A DNA stretch of 33,190 bases from Microbispora bryophytorum (lineage in GTDB: Bacteria; Actinomycetota; Actinomycetes; Streptosporangiales; Streptosporangiaceae): contig NZ_VIRL01000035.1 in NCBI RefSeq assembly GCF_006874465.1, positions 1 through 33,190 of the forward strand, read 5' to 3'. The stretch's first letter is position 1; each line of letters begins with the position of its first letter. The translations under genes were made by a program, and so were the position numbers. A model generated the notes under the pieces. It had not been told where the DNA came from and ran no database searches. It saw nothing but the letters and a program-made list of their open reading frames with translations. Below are positions 30,365 through 33,190 of this stretch, one piece after another.

Positions 30365-32334
30365 GTGATGGTCCACTGGTTGTTGGTGTTGCCGTTGGGT
30401 GCCCACATGCCGACGGCGGAGCCGGCGGTGGTGTAGCCCATGCCGTCGAGGGACGTGCCGGTGCCGCGGTTGACGATCTGGTAGCGGCCGTTGCCGAGGT
30501 CGTTCAGGCGCCACTGCTGGTTGTTGCCGCCGTTCCAGGCCGACTGCCGGGCGTTGGCGCCGTTGGCGGTGTTGCCCCAGCTGTCGGCGACCATGCCGTT
30601 GGTGCGGTTGACGATCCGGTACCAGCCGCCGCCCAGGTCGACCAGCTGCCACTGCAGGTTCGTGCTGCCGTCCCAGTTCCACTGCTTCAGATTCGACCCC
30701 GACGCCACGTTGCCGCCGCTGTCCAGCGCCAGGCCGGTGGTGGCGTTGGCGATCCGCACGTAGCCGGTGGGGGTGCCGCCGGAGCCCGGGGCGGGGATCT
30801 GGCCGTTGAAGGTCAGCTTGACCACGTAGGCCGGGGCGCTGAACGGGGCGTTGGACGAGGGCATCGAGATGTGCAGCGCCGAGCCGTCCTGCGTGCGGTT
30901 GGGCAGGGTGGTGTACTGGCCCGCCGAGGAGCCGAGGAGCTGCACCGAGGCCAGGTTGCTCAGGTTGATCCGGTTGGCGCCCAGAGTCGTGATGTGCAGG
31001 GTGCTGCCCGGCCAGCCCAGCACGGTGGCGTACAGCACCGTGTTGTCCTTGCTGCGGGTGAAGCGGATGTCGGTGTTGGTGCCCGCCCGCGGCGTGGTGA
31101 ACGAACCGCCGCCCATCTGGGTGGGGCCCTCGCCGTAGATCGCCCAGGCGCGGGTGGCGTAGACGGACTCGCCGAATCGCTTGAGGTAGTCCCCGATGCC
31201 CAGCAGGATCGACCGCTGCCCGGATGGGATCGTGCCGTCGGCCATCGGAGCGATGTTCAGCAGCATGTTGCCGTTCTTGCTGACCCGGTCGATCAGCGAG
31301 TGCAGCATGGCGTTGAGCGAGTAGTAGCCGATGCCCGCCGTGTAGCACCAGCTGGAGCTGGAGATGCTGTCGTCGGTCAGCCAGTAGGGGGTCTGGATGC
31401 CGCCCGGACCGCCGCGCTCGAAGTCGACGACCTCTCCCCTGGTGTTGAACCCGTCCTTGTAGGTCGCGACGACGTCCCTGTTCCAGGCGACCGCCTGGTT
31501 GTAGTAGTACGACAGGAAGGCCAGCCGCCGGGACTCGTCGAGCCGGCTGAGGTTGAAGTCCTGCCAGATGACGTCGGGCTGGTAGCCGTCGATGACCTCC
31601 TTGAGCTTGTCGTACCACAGCTGCTGCTCGTCGGCGAAGCTGAGCTGGCCGTACAGCTTCTTCAGCGAGGTCGTGGACTGCGTCGGCACCCACTGGTAGA
31701 AGCCGGTGAAGTTGTAGCAGTGGTGCATGGCCACCAGAAGCTTGAGGCCCTTGGCCCGGATGGCGTCGGCGTGCAGCCGCAGCAGGTCGAGCCTGGGCCC
31801 GGTGGCGACCGAGTTCCACTCGTTCACCCGGCTGTTCCACATCGAGTAGCCGTCGTGGTGCTCGGCCACCGGACCGGCGAATTTGGCGCCGGCATCGGCG
31901 AACAGCTGCGCCCACTCGTCGGGGTCGAAGTTGCCGCCGGCCGACTTCAACTTGGGCGCGAACTGCACCCAGTTGCCGGCCTTGTCCCGGGCGCCGTTGA
32001 TGAAGTTGTGGTACGGCCACACCGACGGGTCACCGTAGACGCTCTTGTGGTGGTTGTTCTCGCCTGACCCGTTGTTGTACATGTTGCGCGGATACCACTC
32101 GTTGGCGAATGCCGGGACGCTGAACACGCCCCAGTGGTAGTAGATGCCGAACTTCGCGTCCTGGAACCACTCGGCGGCCGGCGGGTGCTGGTCCACCGAC
32201 GACCAGCTCGCGCTGTAACTCTGCGGACCGGCGTTCGCCCACGCGGGGCCGGCCTTCAGCGCGCCGGCGGCCGTGGCGAGCGCGGCCGTGGCGAGCAGTT
32301 GCCGGCGGCTGAACTGGAACGAGGATGCGGACAT
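30355..32334 (-). CDS. Tat-exported GH29 alpha-L-fucosidase with C-terminal ricin-type lectin
   Basis: 659 residues from ATG 32334; GAGAGG lies about 9 bases upstream. The longer open frame to 32976 has no signal at its start. A Tat signal is visible (SRRQLLATAALATAAGA, cleavage near ANA, residue 35). The GH29 barrel (~40-400) shows WFQDAKFGIYYHWGVFSVP, EHHDGYSMWNS (158-168) and the nucleophile D259 in PDVIWQDFNL. A beta-sandwich follows (~410-510), then a lectin domain at 524-659 with QW/QxW repeats, of a different subtype from the three near-identical lectins at the left. GH29 enzymes remove alpha-L-fucose by retention, and some accept alpha-L-galactose. This is the probable source of the sugar handled by the 10469-17071 operon. 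Confidence 0.92.
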   Translation of the reverse strand: MSASSFQFSRRQLLATAALATAAGALKAGPAWANAGPQSYSASWSSVDQHPPAAEWFQDAKFGIYYHWGVFSVPAFANEWYPRNMYNNGSGENNHHKSVYGDPSVWPYHNFINGARDKAGNWVQFAPKLKSAGGNFDPDEWAQLFADAGAKFAGPVAEHHDGYSMWNSRVNEWNSVATGPRLDLLRLHADAIRAKGLKLLVAMHHCYNFTGFYQWVPTQSTTSLKKLYGQLSFADEQQLWYDKLKEVIDGYQPDVIWQDFNLSRLDESRRLAFLSYYYNQAVAWNRDVVATYKDGFNTRGEVVDFERGGPGGIQTPYWLTDDSISSSSWCYTAGIGYYSLNAMLHSLIDRVSKNGNMLLNIAPMADGTIPSGQRSILLGIGDYLKRFGESVYATRAWAIYGEGPTQMGGGSFTTPRAGTNTDIRFTRSKDNTVLYATVLGWPGSTLHITTLGANRINLSNLASVQLLGSSAGQYTTLPNRTQDGSALHISMPSSNAPFSAPAYVVKLTFNGQIPAPGSGGTPTGYVRIANATTGLALDSGGNVASGSNLKQWNWDGSTNLQWQLVDLGGGWYRIVNRTNGMVADSWGNTANGANARQSAWNGGNNQQWRLNDLGNGRYQIVNRGTGTSLDGMGYTTAGSAVGMWAPNGNTNNQWTITGV

Positions 32335-32931
32335 GACGAGATACCTCTCGCGATCGGGGGGATTTTCCCGGGCGTGCGCGGCCGTCGAGGCCGGCCCCTT
32401 CGGCTCTGCTCGGGTGACCGCCTCGTGCGTCTTCTCCTGCGCGGTGTCGCGGCGGGCGGACCGCGCTCGCCGCCGGCGGGCGGGACGGCGACGGTAGCGG
32501 GACGGCGACGATGGGCACGGCAGCCCGTGAGGATCGGCCCGGCCACGAGGACCCGGGCCCGCGACGGTACGCATGACACGATCCATTGGATGTTTCCCGG
32601 AGATGAGCAGACGGTCACCGCAGAGACATTGGATGTCGTTGTATGTCAGGCAGCGGGATCTGTCCACACTCCCCCACCGGCGAGCGTGCGCGTGACGCGG
32701 CCCGGCGGCAGCGGGGCCCCGCCCGTTCGGCGAGTGGAAACGAAGGTGAGGCGCGGCAGTGGCCGCGTTTGCGCATGCCGCGTCGGCAATGCCGTCACTC
32801 GCCTCGCATGGGTGCAGACAGCCCATGTCTCTAAAGGCGTCGGTCCCGATCCCGTCCAGAAATGGGATGTCTGAATGTTTCAGCGCAGGAGGCCGGACGG
32901 CCGCCGGCGGGGTGGCCACCGGCATGCGTGC
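32335..32931. other. Long non-coding region upstream of the GH29 gene
   Basis: About 600 bases with no supported gene. Besides the repeats at 32584-32647 it contains AGACA-N5-TGTCT (32816-32830) and CTGAA-TGT-TTCAG (32871-32883) inverted repeats and further ATGTC words (32867-32871, 32825-32829). The GC content dips relative to the coding regions around 32580-32650 and 32820-32885, which fits a regulatory role. No clear -35/-10 pair was found. Confidence 0.5.
32584..32647 (-). promoter_or_regulatory. Direct repeats of CATTGGATGT upstream of GH29
   Basis: CATTGGATGT occurs at 32584-32593 and 32627-32636. The latter is followed in tandem by the variant CGTTGTATGTC (32637-32647), giving a 10-bp (one helical turn) period. 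On the minus strand these read GACATACAAC-GACATCCAAT-GTC. A further relative, AATGGGATGTC, lies at 32861-32871. They resemble activator or multi-site repressor binding arrays. The operator type differs from the three other families in the window. Confidence 0.5.
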
Positions 32932-32973
32932 GCCGGGGGCGCGGTGGGGGTGTCCCCCCGCCGCGCCCCCGGC
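32932..32973. terminator. Strong hairpin terminator for the right-edge gene
   Basis: Arms 32932-32950 and 32955-32973 pair over 19 bp, with one G-T wobble and a 4-nt loop (TGTC). It is about 65 bases downstream of the minus-strand stop at 33039. Confidence 0.75.
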
Positions 32974-33038
32974 CATGTCGTCAACTGGTTCGGGCGGTCG
33001 CTGTCCGCCTATGGCGACGGCGAAGACGCGCCTGTGGT

Positions 33039-33190
33039 TCAGGACTGGTTGAACAGGGACAGCGTCAGGGTGGAGTGGTATTCACCGGCGGCGACGTCGG
33101 TGGAGGTGCGCAGGGCGAGGTCGGCGTTGACCTGGGAGGTGCCGATCTCGTCGGCGGAGTTGGCGGTGGAGACCAGCAGTTCCTGGCCCT
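33039..33190 (-). CDS. Unrecognised protein, C-terminal fragment
   Basis: On the minus strand the frame is open from the right edge to TGA at 33039-33041, about 50 residues ending in SLFNQS. The visible sequence (NADLALRTSTDVAAGEYHSTLTLSLFN) is Thr/Ser-rich with alternating hydrophobic residues and an AGEYxSTLTLSL strand, typical of the last strand of a small beta-sandwich in surface or secreted proteins such as WxL-like domains. The codon pattern fits the real genes of the window, and a strong hairpin follows. The function cannot be stated. Confidence 0.65.
   Translation of the reverse strand, partial: GQELLVSTANSADEIGTSQVNADLALRTSTDVAAGEYHSTLTLSLFNQS

Noticed and set aside
32134..32874. 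246-residue + strand frame over the GH29 start and upstream region
   Set aside because: It overlaps the Tat signal and start of GH29 antisense, has no ribosome-binding site and no recognisable domain.

Overview
The window is high-GC DNA with dense, mostly uninterrupted coding, GTG starts, Sec and Tat exports and ricin-type lectin modules. This fits a soil or plant-associated filamentous actinomycete. Streptosporangiales or a near relative is my guess, but no marker gene in the window settles it. The whole stretch is a carbohydrate-utilisation region with no tRNA, rRNA, CRISPR array or insertion sequence that I can support.

Layout. (1) 1-5261: the end of a lectin-domain protein, then two secreted multidomain proteins on the + strand. 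These are a PQQ-type sugar dehydrogenase with PKD, CBM6 and ricin lectin domains, and a ThuA plus DUF1080 (3-keto-disaccharide hydrolase) protein with the same lectin tail. The lectin-coding DNA is nearly the same in all three genes. (2) 5362-17964: a GntR-linked deoxysugar/sugar-acid block. It contains a PfkB sugar-acid kinase, a secreted beta-helix glycosidase-like protein, a KduD-type SDR coupled to a zinc alcohol dehydrogenase, and a long + strand operon. That operon encodes an ABC importer (binding protein and two permeases), an enolase-superfamily dehydratase, an L-fucose/L-rhamnose-type mutarotase, a COG3618 lactonase and an aldo/keto reductase. A GntR/FCD regulator faces the operon end. 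Related TATGATG-containing palindromes lie in the kinase/beta-helix and ADH/ABC divergent promoters and upstream of the regulator gene. (3) 18075-21127: an intracellular GH39 beta-xylosidase divergent from a LacI regulator, with two CGAAANNNTTTCG sites between them. (4) 21323-27719: a second ABC importer, a second LacI regulator and a GH36 alpha-galactosidase. (5) 27793-32334, minus strand: a secreted lectin plus clan GH-A (GH39-like) glycosidase, and a Tat-exported GH29 alpha-L-fucosidase with a C-terminal lectin. (6) A partial, unrecognised exported protein at the right edge.

How it may work together. Secreted enzymes (GH29, the beta-helix protein, the GH39-like protein and the dehydrogenase/DUF1080 pair) would attack a plant glycan carrying terminal L-fucose or L-galactose, galactose and xylose. 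Two importers would bring in the products, and cytoplasmic GH36 and GH39 would finish the oligosaccharides. The free 6-deoxy or L-sugar would then be oxidised through lactone and aldonate to a 2-keto-3-deoxy acid. The KduD-like SDR, zinc ADH and KDG-type kinase suggest a further C5-inverting branch that makes sense for L-galactose but cannot end in C6 phosphorylation for L-fucose.

Three separate operator families define three regulons within 33 kb. Strong hairpins separate nearly every convergent gene pair. Neither transporter has an ATPase gene here, so a shared MsiK-type ATPase elsewhere is likely.
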